Below the pieces are notes generated by a model. It was not told where the DNA came from and searched no databases. It saw nothing but the letters and a program-made list of their open reading frames with translations. The translations under genes were made by a program, and so were the position numbers. DNA of 64,000 nt from Streptomyces clavuligerus (GTDB lineage: Bacteria; Actinomycetota; Actinomycetes; Streptomycetales; Streptomycetaceae): positions 4,340,001 through 4,404,000 of the forward strand of contig NZ_CP027858.1 in assembly GCF_005519465.1 (NCBI RefSeq). Reading direction: 5' to 3'. This document shows, piece after piece, positions 1-9,663 of the stretch. Position 1 is the first letter of the stretch. Every line of letters begins with the position of its first letter.

Positions 1-270
1 GGCCGTCGCCCGCTCCGGCGGACCGGTGAGGGCCATTCGGGTGGACCGGCGCACCCGACCGGCCCCACGGGAGGGGGTGCTCGGGTGCCGTCGCACGGGC
101 CCGGGTCGTTGCGCCGAGGGAGGCTTCGCGGTCGGGAACGGAACCTCAGGGAGCCCCGGTCGTTACAGCCTGACGGGGCCCAGTCGGCCGCAAGTGTCCG
201 AAAGATTCGGAGAGATCCGGAAAGACGCAGAGCCTGGAAAGGCTCTCCGAGGAGATACGGGACCACGGTG
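1..270. other. Left-edge region, no gene supported
   Basis: I see no convincing gene here. An open frame from position 85 continues into the RDD gene, but its first 62 codons are arginine-rich, low-complexity and lack a ribosome binding site, so I treat this stretch as upstream region. A GAGGAGA motif at 249-255 is the likely ribosome binding site for the gene at 268/271. Confidence 0.5.
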
Positions 271-2391
271 ATGAGCGCCCCAACCCCGGCCGGAGACGGC
301 GAGAGCCCCACCCCCGGCTACTATCCGGACCCCTCCATCCCGCACTACATCCGTTACTGGAACGGCGCCGCCTGGGTGCCCGGCAGCAGTCGGCCCGCGC
401 CCAAGGCGGGCGAGTCGACGCCGCCGCTGCCGGGTCGCGGCGGCCGGGGCCAGCAACGGCAGCCCGCCGCCGGGCGGGGGCATCGGGCGCCGGAGCCGTC
501 GGCGGCGGCCGGGCCGGGGCGGATCGAGGAGACCGGACCGGTCTTCCTCGACGAGGAGCCGCCGGACCGGCCCGATCCGCTCGGTCCGCTGGACGGGCGG
601 GACGGGGCGGGAGGGCCGGAGCGCCATGAACCGGCGACCGCGTGGCGCGCGGACGCCTCCCGGCAGACCGGTTTCGGGGGCGAGCACGACCGCAGGGTCT
701 CCTGGAACGGGAGCCCCCACAACGCGGGCCGGACCCCGTTTCCCGGCCCGGTGGACGGGCCGCCGCCCGACGGCCCGGGCAGCACGGCCGGGCCGGGCGG
801 GTCCCGGGGCGCGGACGGCCCGGGAGGCACCGGCGGCCACGCGGACCACGGGAACCCCGGCGGCCTCAGTGGCCTCGGCGCCCTCGAAGCCTCCGGCGGC
901 CCGCACGGCGCCGGGGCGGGTCAGGGCGGGTCGGTGACGTCCGGCGGTCCGCCGCCGTACGGCGCACACGACGGGTACGGGGCGAACGCCGTGCACGACG
1001 GGTACGGAGCGAGCGCCGTGGACGGCGGGCACGGCGCCCGCCCGGCCGACGGCGAGCACGGCGGATACAGCGCCCACAGTCCGCACGGTTCGCCTGCTCC
1101 GCAGGGGCGCCGCACGGTCCAGGACAGCCGTGCGCTCCAGGACCGGCCGGGCCCCGGCGGCGCGGCCGGCCACGGGAACACGAGCGCCGACCGGCCCCGC
1201 GAGGGCTCGCCGCCCATGGCCGCCGGGCCCCCGGGCGCCGACCCGTTCCGGGTGCTCCGGCCCCCGTCCACCACCGCCGGACGACCCCGTGAGACGGCCC
1301 CCAGGCTGCCCGCCCAGAGCGGTGGTGAGTCCGCCGTCCGCCCGGTGGGGACGACGGCGGTGGGGGACGGGCCGCGCCCCGAGGGGACGCTGCCGATCCG
1401 GCCCCTGCGGCCGAGGACCGGAGCCGAGCCGCCCACCGACAGCACCCTGACGATCCGTGCCCTGCGGCGCGCCCGCGCCCAGCGGGAGCAGGAACGCGCG
1501 GAGGCGGCGTCCCGGGCCGCCCGCGAGGGACAGGCCGAACGGGAACGGACGGAACGGCCGCGGGCGGAGCACGCCCCCGCCGACCGGCTCCCCGCCGACC
1601 CGCCGCCGGGCGACGCGCCGCCCGCCGACCGGCATCCCGCGGACCGCCCGCCCCCTCTCGCACCCGGTCTCGCGCCCGCCGGTCCCCTCAGCCCCGTACC
1701 GGCCGTACGGTCCCCCGCGCCGGTCGCCCCGACCCGGCCGCAGCTCCGCCGCCCGCCCGCCGTCGACGAGGCGGGCGAGGCGGTCGCCTCCTGGTCCCAG
1801 CAGGTGCACCGGCTCGCCCGGGGCGGCGAACCCGAACAGCCCCCGGCCGAGGAGCCGTTCGCGCGGGCCGCCCGGGAGCGCGCCAGGGTCCGCCCCGCCG
1901 GGCTCGGGCGCCGGTTCACGGCCCGGCTCGTCGACAGCGCCCTCCTGGGCGCGCTCGTCGCCGCCGTCGCGGTCCCCGTCGGGCTGCGCACCCTCCAGCA
2001 CGTCGACCACAAGATCGAGGCCGCCCGCCACTCCGGCCGCACCGTCACCGTCTGGCTGGTGGACGGCACCACCGGCGCCCACCTCGCCGTCGTCCTCGGC
2101 GCACTGCTGATCTTCGGATTCGTGTACGAGGTGCTGCCGACGGCCTGGTGGGGCCGGACCGTCGGCAAACAGCTCTGCGGGGTCACGGTGCTCGACATGG
2201 GCTCCCAGCGACTCCCCTCCTTCGGGGCCTCGCTGCGCCGCTGGCTGACGCACACCCTGCTGGGGCTGATCGCGATCGGGGCCCTCGGCGTGCTGTGGGC
2301 GCTCTTCGACCACCCGTGGCGGCAGTGCTGGCACGACAAGGCGGCCCGCACCTTCGTCGCCGTCCGCCGCCCGTCGCCGCGTGGGGCTTGA
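271..2391 (+). CDS. RDD family membrane protein with N-terminal DUF2510 motif
   Basis: Predicted 706-residue membrane protein of unknown function. Residues about 15-38 match the DUF2510 pattern (PDPS, then RYWNGAAW), a short tryptophan-containing motif common at the N-terminus of actinobacterial membrane proteins. Residues about 40-540 are a long Pro/Gly/Ala/Arg-rich, probably disordered stretch. The RDD domain fills about 545-700, starting GRRFTARLVD, with three hydrophobic helices near 552-572, 603-625 and 663-680. The start is ATG 271 (GTG 268 is equally possible) because DUF2510 begins directly after it; the ribosome binding site GAGGAGA lies 12-15 bases upstream. A second, shorter RDD gene follows after an 850-base repeat field. 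RDD proteins are thought to be transporters or membrane-associated partners, but no substrate can be inferred here. Confidence 0.8.
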   Translation: MSAPTPAGDGESPTPGYYPDPSIPHYIRYWNGAAWVPGSSRPAPKAGESTPPLPGRGGRGQQRQPAAGRGHRAPEPSAAAGPGRIEETGPVFLDEEPPDRPDPLGPLDGRDGAGGPERHEPATAWRADASRQTGFGGEHDRRVSWNGSPHNAGRTPFPGPVDGPPPDGPGSTAGPGGSRGADGPGGTGGHADHGNPGGLSGLGALEASGGPHGAGAGQGGSVTSGGPPPYGAHDGYGANAVHDGYGASAVDGGHGARPADGEHGGYSAHSPHGSPAPQGRRTVQDSRALQDRPGPGGAAGHGNTSADRPREGSPPMAAGPPGADPFRVLRPPSTTAGRPRETAPRLPAQSGGESAVRPVGTTAVGDGPRPEGTLPIRPLRPRTGAEPPTDSTLTIRALRRARAQREQERAEAASRAAREGQAERERTERPRAEHAPADRLPADPPPGDAPPADRHPADRPPPLAPGLAPAGPLSPVPAVRSPAPVAPTRPQLRRPPAVDEAGEAVASWSQQVHRLARGGEPEQPPAEEPFARAARERARVRPAGLGRRFTARLVDSALLGALVAAVAVPVGLRTLQHVDHKIEAARHSGRTVTVWLVDGTTGAHLAVVLGALLIFGFVYEVLPTAWWGRTVGKQLCGVTVLDMGSQRLPSFGASLRRWLTHTLLGLIAIGALGVLWALFDHPWRQCWHDKAARTFVAVRRPSPRGA

Positions 2392-3242
2392 GGCGGCGGT
2401 CCGGCCGTGGTCGTGCCGGGTCCGGGGCTGTGGGTCGTCCGTCGTGGTGCCGTTTCTGAGGCCGGGGTCCGCCTGAGGGCGCGGTCCGTTTCACGTCGCG
2501 GCTTGCCTGAAGTGGTGGCCCGCCGGTCGCCGCGTGGGGCTTGAGGCGGCGGTCCGCTCGTCGTCGTGCCGGGCTCGGGGCAGCGGGCCGTCCGCCGTGG
2601 TGCCGTGTCCGAGGCCGGGCCCGCCTGAGGGTGCGGTCCGGCTGCCGTCGTGCCGGGCCTGGGGCAGCGGGTCGCCCGCCGCCGCGCCGCGCCCGAAAGC
2701 CCCGCCCGGCCCGGGCGCCGGTCTGAAGCCGCGGCCCGCCCGGCCCCGCGGTCCGTCTGGAGTCACGGCGTGCCCGTCACCGCGTCGCGCCCGTCCCCGG
2801 TGCCGTTCTGTAGCAGTGGTCCACCCGGCCCCGGTGCCGCGCCCGAAGGCCACGCCTCACCTGTCCCCGGTGCCGCGCCCGAGGCTGCGGCCCGCCCGAC
2901 CTCGCCGCCGCGCCCGAAGGCCACGCCCCACCCGACCCCGGCGCCGGTCTGAAGCCGCGCCCCGCCCGGCCCCGCGCCGCATCTGAGGCCGCGGCCCGCC
3001 CGAGGCCGTGGCCCGTTTCACGCCGCAGCCTGCACCGAGCCGCGGCCCGCCCGGCCCCGGTGCCGCGCCCGAAAGCCACGCCCCGCCCACCGCCGCCCCG
3101 GGCCCGAGGCCACGCCCCGCCCGGCCCGCGCCGCGCCGTCTTCCGCCGGGCCCCGTCCGGCGTTTGGGGCCCGTCCCGGGCCGTGCCTCCGAACGGCGTA
3201 CCCCCGATTGCGGGAGCCCGTACCCCGCGGTGCACTGCCCTC
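2392..3242. repeat. Degenerate GC-rich repeat field between two RDD genes
   Basis: This 850-base spacer has no credible gene. It is built of diverged, overlapping direct repeats around phrases such as GCCCGCCCGGCCCCGG and GCGCCCGAAGGCCACGCC. A 31-base segment covering the last codons and stop of the upstream RDD gene (2373-2403) recurs exactly at 2526-2556, so the 3' end of that gene seeded at least part of the array. Open frames crossing it (for example 2534-2986) encode only Pro/Arg low-complexity sequence. No ribosome binding site is evident before the next ATG at 3243. Confidence 0.75.
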
Positions 3243-4031
3243 ATGAGCAGCGATCAGCCGCCGCCCCCCGGCCCCGGGGGCCCCGAGGACGACCCCTTCC
3301 TCAAGCGCCCGCAGGGCCCCTCGGACCCCGGCGGCCAGGGGCAGCAGCCGCCCGGACCCCCGCCCGCCGGCGGCGGGGGAGCCTGGCCGGGCGACCAGGG
3401 CGCGGGCGGCGCGGGCGGACCGTACGGCACGGGCGGCCCCTACGGCGGCGGCAGCCCCGGCGGCCCGCCCCCGTCCGGCGGCGGCTACGGCGGCGGCCCC
3501 TACGGCGGCGCCCCCGACCCGCTCGCGGGCATGCCGCCGCTCGCCGACTTCGGCAGGCGCTTCGCCGCCCGCGTCATCGACCTGGTGATCGTCTTCATCC
3601 CGCTCTTCCTGCTGTCGCTGGTCTTCGGCGGCTGGAACGTGAACGCCGACAGCGGCGACAGCCTGAACGACATCGCCAACGACGTGAACACGGGCCGCCA
3701 GTGGGCCTGGTCCCTGATCTCGATCGTCGCCTACGTCGGCTACGACACCTGGCTGACGGTGAAGCGGCACGGCCAGACCGTGGGCAAGAAACTGCTACGG
3801 CTGCGGGTCGCCATGCTCAACGACGGCAGCGTCCCGGAGACCCGCGCCGCACTGCTGCGCGCGGTGGTGCTCTGGGTCCCGGCGCTGCTGTGCTGCCTCT
3901 GTCTGTGGTGGCTGATCATCATCATCTCGATCCTCGTCGACAAGCCCTACAAGCAGGGGCTGCACGACAAGGCGGGGCGGACCGTGGTGGTCGCCGTCCC
4001 GGAGGGGGCCGAGCCGCCCCCGGCGGGCTGA
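3243..4031 (+). CDS. RDD family membrane protein
   Basis: 262-residue membrane protein. The first ~95 residues are Gly/Pro/Gln-rich (repeated GGPYG blocks) and probably disordered. The RDD domain follows at about 98-255: FGRRFAARVIDLVIVFIPL is the first helix with the Arg and Asp that name the family, a second helix lies near residue 160, and a third is the very hydrophobic CLWWLIIIISILV stretch followed by QGLHDKAGRTVVV. The ATG at 3243 is chosen because the preceding sequence is repeat; no Shine-Dalgarno is visible, so leaderless or weak initiation is possible. It is a paralogue of the gene at 271. A strong stem-loop follows. Function is unknown beyond membrane location. Confidence 0.85.
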   Translation: MSSDQPPPPGPGGPEDDPFLKRPQGPSDPGGQGQQPPGPPPAGGGGAWPGDQGAGGAGGPYGTGGPYGGGSPGGPPPSGGGYGGGPYGGAPDPLAGMPPLADFGRRFAARVIDLVIVFIPLFLLSLVFGGWNVNADSGDSLNDIANDVNTGRQWAWSLISIVAYVGYDTWLTVKRHGQTVGKKLLRLRVAMLNDGSVPETRAALLRAVVLWVPALLCCLCLWWLIIIISILVDKPYKQGLHDKAGRTVVVAVPEGAEPPPAG

Positions 4032-4054
4032 CGGCCCGGCGGACACCGCTGCCG

Positions 4055-4089
4055 CCGGACGTGTCCCGGGAGAACCGGGACACGTCCGG
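4055..4089 (+). terminator. Stem-loop terminator after RDD gene
   Basis: Perfect 15-base inverted repeat (4055-4069 with 4075-4089) around a 5-base loop, 24 bases after the RDD stop codon and followed by a short T-containing tail. Confidence 0.8.
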
Positions 4090-4376
4090 TGTGTTCCATG
4101 AACCCGGTGCATAACGGGGTGCACAGTGCCACCCATCACCATCTGGCTAATTCCCCTCCCTTTCCGTCTGATTCAACGGCCTCATACCACGCATTTTCCC
4201 CAAGAGGTGTCCGGATAACGGAAGGGAAATTTTGCATAGTGCAGTAGGAACGTCTTAGTCAAGGGTTGTCTTTTCTTCGCCAGTTACGGTCGAATGCCGT
4301 CACTTGTGACGCGTCGACACGCCGGACCTCCCACCCCCGGAATCCGCAGCGGCGGCGCGGGGGAGGACACCGACAA
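4090..4376. other. Promoter-containing spacer upstream of the M6 protease
   Basis: This spacer is markedly more A/T-rich than its surroundings, especially 4137-4260, as expected for a promoter region. I do not assign a specific -35/-10 pair. The protease ribosome binding site GGGAGGA is at its right end. In-frame codons from 4266 to 4376 give an unlikely Arg-rich extension and are treated as leader. Confidence 0.5.
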
Positions 4377-6791
4377 GTGACCACGAGAAGACGGACGACC
4401 AGAGCGTCCGCCGTCATCGTCGCGCTCGCCGCGGCGACCGCGGCGGCTTCGGCGTTCAGCACCGCCCAGGCGGGAGACCGGGCGCCCGGTGACGGCGCCG
4501 CGCCGGTGACACGTGTGGACCCTGCGCCGCGGAAGGACCATGTCGACCACGACCTCGACGGTCCGTTCAGCAAGCAGCAGAAGCTCAACCGCCAGGCCGC
4601 GCTGGAGCAGGTCATATCCGGGGACGCGACCGTGCAGAAGCGCGGCGCGTCCAAGGTCGTCAAGCTCGACGAGGGGAAGTACGTCGAGCTGGGCCGGGAG
4701 AAGACCGACAAGATCTTCACGATCCTGGTGGAGTTCGGCGACAAGGTCGACGACACCACCCTGCACGACCCGGACGGGCCCGAGGGCCCGAAGCCGCCCG
4801 TCAAGAAGTACGGCGGCACCCCCGGCCCGCTGCACAACCGGATCGCGGAGCCCGACCGCAAGGTCAACAACTCCACGATCTGGCAGAAGGACTACAACCG
4901 CGAGCACTTCGAGGACCTGTACTTCGGTACCGGCAAGGACGCCGCGGGGCAGCCCAAGCACTCGGTGAAGACCTACTTCGAGAAGGCTTCGTCGGGCCGC
5001 TACTCGGTCGACGGCGCCGTCTCCGACTGGGTCAAGGTCGAGTGGAACGAGGCCCGTTACGGGTCCAACTACTGCGGCGAGAACAACTGCGTCAACGCCT
5101 GGGACGCGGTCCGTGACGGCGTCAACGCCTGGGTGGCCGACCAGAAGGCCAAGGGCCGCACCGACGAGCAGATCAAGGCCACGCTCGCCGAGTACGACGT
5201 CTGGGACCGCAACGACCACGACGGCGACGGCAACTTCAACGAGCGCGACGGCTACATCGACCACTTCCAGTTCGTCCACGCGGGCGAGGACGAGTCCGCG
5301 GGCGGCGGCGCCCAGGGCACCGACGCGCTGTGGGCGCACCGCTGGTACGCGTACGGCTCGGACAACGGCAGGACGGGCCCCGCGTTCAACAAGGCGGGCG
5401 GCACGCAGATCGGCGGGACCGGCGTCTGGGTCGGCGACTACACCGTCCAGCCGGAGAACGGCGGACTCGGCGTCTTCGCCCACGAGTACGGCCACGACCT
5501 CGGGCTGCCGGACCTGTACGACTACACGGGCGAGAACTCCACCGGGTTCTGGAGCCTGATGTCCGCCGGTTCCTGGCTGAACAACGGCAAGGACACCATC
5601 GGCGAGATGCCGGGCGACATGACCGCCTGGGACAAGCTCCAGCTCGGCTGGCTCAACTACACCAAGGGCAAGGCGGCCACCGCCTCCACGCACACCCTCG
5701 GGGTGTCCGCGTTCAACACCAAGCGCCCCCAGGCGCTCGTGGTCGAACTGCCGAAGAAGCCGGGCACCCGGCCGGTGGTGAAGCCCAGCAGCGGTGAGAA
5801 GCAGTGGTGGAGCGACCTGGGCGACGACCTCCAGAACACCCTGACCCGCTCGGTCGACCTCACCGGCAGGTCGACGGCCTCGCTGGAGCTGACCGGCTGG
5901 TGGCAGATCGAGAAGGACTACGACTTCCTCTACACCGAGGTCTCCGCCGACAACGGCGCCACCTGGACCCCGGTCGACGGCACCGCGAACGGCGCGCCCA
6001 TCACCCGTGACGGGGGCGGCAAGCCCGGACTGACCGGCCGTTCCGGCGGACACAAGGCGCTCGTCTACCCGCTGAACGGGTACGCGGGCAAGAAGATCGA
6101 CGTCCGCTTCCACTACCGGACCGACGGGGCCACCGCCGACAAGGGCTTCACCGCCGACGACGTGGTGATCAAGGCGGACGGCGCCACGCTGTTCAGCGAC
6201 GGCGCCGAGACCGAGGCGGCGGGCTGGACCAGCAAGGGCTTCAGCCGGGTCGGCGCCTCGTACACGAAGGACTACGAGCAGTACTACATCGCCGAGAACC
6301 GGCAGTACGTGTCGTACGACAAGACGCTTCAGGTCGGCCCGTACAACTTCGGCTTCCAGGCGCCGAAGAACCAGTGGGTGGAGCGGTACCCGTACCAGAA
6401 CGGCCTGCTGATCTGGCTCTGGGACACCTTCCAGCTCGACAACAACGTCGGCTCCCACCCCGGTGAGGGGCTGGTCCTGCCGATCGACGCCAACCCGACG
6501 CCGCTGAAGTGGTCGGACGGCACCTTGATCCGCAACCGTATCCAGGCGTTCGACTCGACCTTCTCGACCCGCCCCTACGACGGGTTCACGCTGCACAAGG
6601 GCGGGGTCCCGACCCGGGTCCCGGCCAAGAAGGGCGTGAGCGTCTTCGACGACCGCAAGGGCGTCTACTGGTCCCCCGCGAACCCCACGCAGGGTGTGAA
6701 GACTGCTGACACCAATACGAAGATCTCGATCGTCAAGGAGCCGCGAAGCGGTGAGACGATCACCGTAAAGGTGGGTCCTTCCACCAAATAA
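4377..6791 (+). CDS. Secreted immune inhibitor A-type M6 metalloprotease
   Basis: 804-residue secreted zinc metalloprotease of the immune inhibitor A (peptidase M6) family. The GTG start at 4377 has GGAGG 10 bases upstream and gives a classic signal peptide: TTRRRT, then an Ala/Val-rich core ending FSTAQA near residue 32. The catalytic domain carries HEXXH as HEYGH (H369, E370, H373) followed by DLGLPDLYDY. An upstream segment with many Asp/Gly residues (NDHDGDGNF) could bind calcium. The C-terminal half has the beta-rich accessory domains of the family, including TGWWQIEKDYDFLY. The length fits the family. Members degrade extracellular proteins; the natural substrate here is unknown. It is monocistronic, bounded by stem-loops on both sides. 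Confidence 0.93.
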   Translation: MTTRRRTTRASAVIVALAAATAAASAFSTAQAGDRAPGDGAAPVTRVDPAPRKDHVDHDLDGPFSKQQKLNRQAALEQVISGDATVQKRGASKVVKLDEGKYVELGREKTDKIFTILVEFGDKVDDTTLHDPDGPEGPKPPVKKYGGTPGPLHNRIAEPDRKVNNSTIWQKDYNREHFEDLYFGTGKDAAGQPKHSVKTYFEKASSGRYSVDGAVSDWVKVEWNEARYGSNYCGENNCVNAWDAVRDGVNAWVADQKAKGRTDEQIKATLAEYDVWDRNDHDGDGNFNERDGYIDHFQFVHAGEDESAGGGAQGTDALWAHRWYAYGSDNGRTGPAFNKAGGTQIGGTGVWVGDYTVQPENGGLGVFAHEYGHDLGLPDLYDYTGENSTGFWSLMSAGSWLNNGKDTIGEMPGDMTAWDKLQLGWLNYTKGKAATASTHTLGVSAFNTKRPQALVVELPKKPGTRPVVKPSSGEKQWWSDLGDDLQNTLTRSVDLTGRSTASLELTGWWQIEKDYDFLYTEVSADNGATWTPVDGTANGAPITRDGGGKPGLTGRSGGHKALVYPLNGYAGKKIDVRFHYRTDGATADKGFTADDVVIKADGATLFSDGAETEAAGWTSKGFSRVGASYTKDYEQYYIAENRQYVSYDKTLQVGPYNFGFQAPKNQWVERYPYQNGLLIWLWDTFQLDNNVGSHPGEGLVLPIDANPTPLKWSDGTLIRNRIQAFDSTFSTRPYDGFTLHKGGVPTRVPAKKGVSVFDDRKGVYWSPANPTQGVKTADTNTKISIVKEPRSGETITVKVGPSTK

Positions 6792-6826
6792 TTGGTGAAT
6801 AAGCAGGTCAGACCATGATCGGCCGT

Positions 6827-6852
6827 TGCCCCCTGGCGGGCGGCGGCCGATC
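6827..6852 (+). terminator. Stem-loop after M6 protease
   Basis: 9-base perfect inverted repeat (GATCGGCCG with CGGCCGATC) with an 8-base loop, extendable with mismatches, followed by GTGTTTAG. It lies 35 bases past the protease stop codon. Confidence 0.65.
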
Positions 6853-6913
6853 GTGTTTAGGTGCGGGGTGCCAGACTCTTATTGACACACCATCTCACGG
6901 GGAGTCGATCGAT

Positions 6914-7291
6914 ATGCCCGGCGGAGGATTCAGCAAACTGCCGAACGGCAGTGTGGTGGTCGCGCTCAGCCTGCCCAGCGGGCTGGACGACGGGCGCCCC
7001 GCGCGCTTCCTGGTGCACGCGGCGAATCGGGCGAGGGCGCTCACCCGATTGCGGAATCTGGGGCTCCGTGCGGTGTATCTGCGCGGGAACGCGGAGCCGC
7101 CCACCCCGGACGAGATCACGGCGGTGCTGCACCACCCGGACGGGCTGGTGTGGCGGCGGGACCGGCCGCAGTCGGCCGGGGAGCTGTGGCGCCCCTTCCG
7201 GGCCCTGCTGCGGGAGCGCGCCCGTTTACTCGACCAGAGGGATCAAGGGGACCAGGGAGACCAGAGTGATCAGGGGGACCGGACCCGCTGA
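6914..7291 (+). CDS. Conserved hypothetical protein with a TTA codon
   Basis: 125-residue soluble protein that I do not recognise. The ATG at 6914 has GGGGAG 9 bases upstream. The N-terminal ~100 residues form one compact region (VVVALSLPSGLDDG, then NRARALTRLRNLGLRAVYLRG) that reads like a small alpha/beta fold. The C-terminus is a low-complexity DQGDQGDQSDQGD tract encoded by short repeats. Codon 105 (7226-7228) is TTA, the rare leucine codon read by the bldA tRNA in Streptomyces, so translation may depend on development. It is convergent with pncA across a 35-base gap. No pathway can be assigned. Confidence 0.7.
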   Translation: MPGGGFSKLPNGSVVVALSLPSGLDDGRPARFLVHAANRARALTRLRNLGLRAVYLRGNAEPPTPDEITAVLHHPDGLVWRRDRPQSAGELWRPFRALLRERARLLDQRDQGDQGDQSDQGDRTR

Positions 7292-7326
7292 GCCGATCCG
7301 CCCGGTCCGCCCGGTCGCCCCAGGGG

Positions 7327-7914
7327 TCAGACCACCGGCTCACCGGTCAGCTCGACCCCGGCCGCCCGCAGCTCCTCCAGGACCCGCCCGGTGCGCTCCT
7401 TCGACACGCCCGCCGTCAGATCCAGCAGCACCCGGGTGGTGAAGCCCTCCCGGACCGCGTCCAGGGCCGTCGCCCGCACACAGTGGTCGGTGGCGATGCC
7501 GACCACGTCGACCTCGGTCACCTCCTGCTCGCGCAGCCACTCCGCGAGCGTCCGGCCGCTCTGGCTGGCGCCCTCGAAGCCGCTGTAGGCGGCGGCGTGG
7601 GCCCCCTTGTCGAAGACCTCGTCGATCGCGCCGGAGGCCACCGCGGGGGCGAAGTTCGGGTGGAAGCCCACGCCCTCCGTGCCCGCCACGCAATGCGCGG
7701 GCCAGCTCTTCTCGTAGTCGGGCGTGTCCGAGAAGTGGTCGCCCGGGTCGATGTGGCAGTCCCGGGTGGCGACGATCCGGCGGTAGCCCGAGGGCACGGC
7801 CTGGCCGATCAGCTCGGTGATGGCGGCGGCGACCTCGGCACCCCCCGCCACCGCGAGGCTGCCGCCCTCGCAGAAGTCGTTCTGAACGTCGACGACGATC
7901 AAGGCGCGGTGCAT
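7327..7914 (-). CDS. pncA: Nicotinamidase (isochorismatase family)
   Basis: 195-residue cysteine hydrolase converting nicotinamide to nicotinate for NAD salvage. The N-terminus IVVDVQNDFCEGGSL contains the catalytic Asp and the family signature. ATRDCHIDPGDHF supplies the metal-binding Asp and His residues, and DVVGIATDHCVRATA supplies the catalytic Cys. The start at 7914 (MHRALIVVDVQ) has GAAGGA upstream; a longer frame to 7980 adds non-conserved sequence. pncB, encoding the next enzyme, lies upstream on the same strand with a 240-base gap, so the two genes are functionally paired. Confidence 0.93.
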   Translation of the reverse strand: MHRALIVVDVQNDFCEGGSLAVAGGAEVAAAITELIGQAVPSGYRRIVATRDCHIDPGDHFSDTPDYEKSWPAHCVAGTEGVGFHPNFAPAVASGAIDEVFDKGAHAAAYSGFEGASQSGRTLAEWLREQEVTEVDVVGIATDHCVRATALDAVREGFTTRVLLDLTAGVSKERTGRVLEELRAAGVELTGEPVV

Positions 7915-8156
7915 GGCGGCTGTCCTTCGGTGAGCGGTGAGTAGTGCGGCCGTACCCGGATGCCCCGGAGCCGGGCGCATAGTCCCAGCCTAGGCAGTCC
8001 GGAAGACGCGCAGGGGCTCTTCATGTGCATGGCAGAGTACGCGGTCCCGCCGCGGGCGCGGGCCCCGGAGCCCGTCCGCGCGCCGCGCGCCGCGCCCGCG
8101 TCCGCCTGCCCCGCTCCTGTCCGGCCCCGTCCGCCCCGGGACGGGGCGCCGCACAC

Positions 8157-9479
8157 CTATACGTACTCCGTCGGCAGTACCGGCTCGCCCCGGGAGAGCT
8201 GGGTGGCCGACAGCGGCAGTGCCGCCCGGGCCGCGATGTGCCGGTCCCGGGCCGCGTCCAGCGGCTCCCTGGCGACGATCTCCCCGCCCTGGACCAGCGG
8301 CACCAGGAGCTGCCGGGCCACCAGGACCTCCGGTACCGGCCCGGTCCCCACGACCTCCGCCTCGGCGACCCCCTCGGCGTCGGCGCGCCGGGCGGCCCAC
8401 TTCCGGCCGCCCAGGGAGGTCTTCGCGCCCAGCGACTTCTTCGCCACCGGCACCAGCGGGCCCGAGGCCGAGGTGGCGCGGGCGACCAGCTTGTACACCA
8501 TGGAACAGGTGGGGTGGCCGCTGCCGGTGACGAGCTGGGTGCCGACCCCGTACGCGTCCACCGGCGCGGCGGCCAGCGAGGCGATCGCGTACTCGTCCAG
8601 GTCGGACGTGACCGTGATCCGGGTGTCCCGGGCGCCCAGCTCGTCGAGCTGCTGCCGCACCCGGTGGGCGACGAGCAGCAGATCGCCGGAGTCGATCCGG
8701 ACGGCGCCGAGGCCGGGCCCCGCGATCCCGACGGCGGTCCGGACGGCCTCCGCCACGTCATAGGTGTCGACGAGCAGGGTGGTGCCCCGCCCCAGCGAGT
8801 CGACCTGCGCCCGGAAGGCGTCCCGCTCGCTGTCGTGCAGCAGGGTGAAGGCGTGCGCGCTGGTGCCCACGGTCGGGATGGAGTAGCGGAACCCGGCCGC
8901 GAGATCGGAGGTCGAGTCGAAGCCGCCGACGTACGCGGCGCGCGCCGAGGCCACCGCCGCCAGTTCGTGGGTGCGCCGGGCGCCCATCTCGATCAGCCGC
9001 CGGCCGCCCGCGGCCGAGGACATCCGGGAGGCCGCGGCGGCGATCGCGGAGTCGTGGTTGAGGATCGACAGGATCACGGTCTCCAGCAGCACGCACTCGG
9101 CGAAGGAGCCCTCCACGCGCAGCAGCGGCGAGCCGGGGAAGTAGACCTCGCCCTCCGGGTAGCCCCAGATGTCCCCGCTGAAGCGGTACGAGGACAGCCA
9201 GGCCAGCGTGGGCTCGTCCACGATCCGCCGCTCGCGCAGGAAGCCGAGCACCCCGGCGTCGAAGCGGAAGTTCTCCACGGCGTCCAGCAGCCGCCCGGTG
9301 CCCGCGACGACCCCGTAGCGGCGGCCCTCGGGGAGGCGGCGGGTGAACACCTCGAACACCGAGCGGCGCTCCGCGGTGCCCCCGCGCAGGGCCGCCTGGA
9401 CCATGGTGAACTCGTACTGGTCGGTGAAGAGGGCCGTCGAGGGGACGTCCACCGGCAGCCCCAGGTCAGCGGTGTTCAC
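8157..9479 (-). CDS. pncB: Nicotinate phosphoribosyltransferase
   Basis: 440-residue enzyme joining nicotinate to PRPP, giving nicotinate mononucleotide, with ATP hydrolysis. The N-terminus [13 protein letters not shown], the central [19 protein letters not shown] and the later [10 protein letters not shown] segment are typical of the family, as is VRIDSGDLL for the phosphate-binding part. The GTG start at 9479 has GGTGGAG upstream. With pncA just downstream it forms the Preiss-Handler entry of NAD salvage. It is divergent from clpS. Confidence 0.93.
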   Translation of the reverse strand: MNTADLGLPVDVPSTALFTDQYEFTMVQAALRGGTAERRSVFEVFTRRLPEGRRYGVVAGTGRLLDAVENFRFDAGVLGFLRERRIVDEPTLAWLSSYRFSGDIWGYPEGEVYFPGSPLLRVEGSFAECVLLETVILSILNHDSAIAAAASRMSSAAGGRRLIEMGARRTHELAAVASARAAYVGGFDSTSDLAAGFRYSIPTVGTSAHAFTLLHDSERDAFRAQVDSLGRGTTLLVDTYDVAEAVRTAVGIAGPGLGAVRIDSGDLLLVAHRVRQQLDELGARDTRITVTSDLDEYAIASLAAAPVDAYGVGTQLVTGSGHPTCSMVYKLVARATSASGPLVPVAKKSLGAKTSLGGRKWAARRADAEGVAEAEVVGTGPVPEVLVARQLLVPLVQGGEIVAREPLDAARDRHIAARAALPLSATQLSRGEPVLPTEYV

Positions 9480-9663
9480 GTCACTCCACCTCGTACTTTC
9501 GTCTTGGTCGCGGCTCTGTGGCGGCCCTGTCCCGCCCGTGGCGCGGCACGGTGTCAGCCGCGGACCCCGGGCGATTCGGCCATGGCCCGGATGCTACCCC
9601 ACATCTCGTCAAACTGACGAGATGTGGTGGCCGTTTATGCGCCGTGCCCGGTCGGGTGGCAGC

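Noticed and set aside
163..2334. Very long open frame on the minus strand opposite the first RDD gene
   Set aside because: High GC content leaves the antisense frame open. It has Arg/Gly/Pro low-complexity sequence, no domain, and no ribosome binding site, while the plus strand has DUF2510 and RDD domains.
2534..2986. 150-residue open frame in the RDD spacer
   Set aside because: Encodes only Pro/Arg repeat-derived sequence and starts inside a repeat unit; treated as non-coding repeat.
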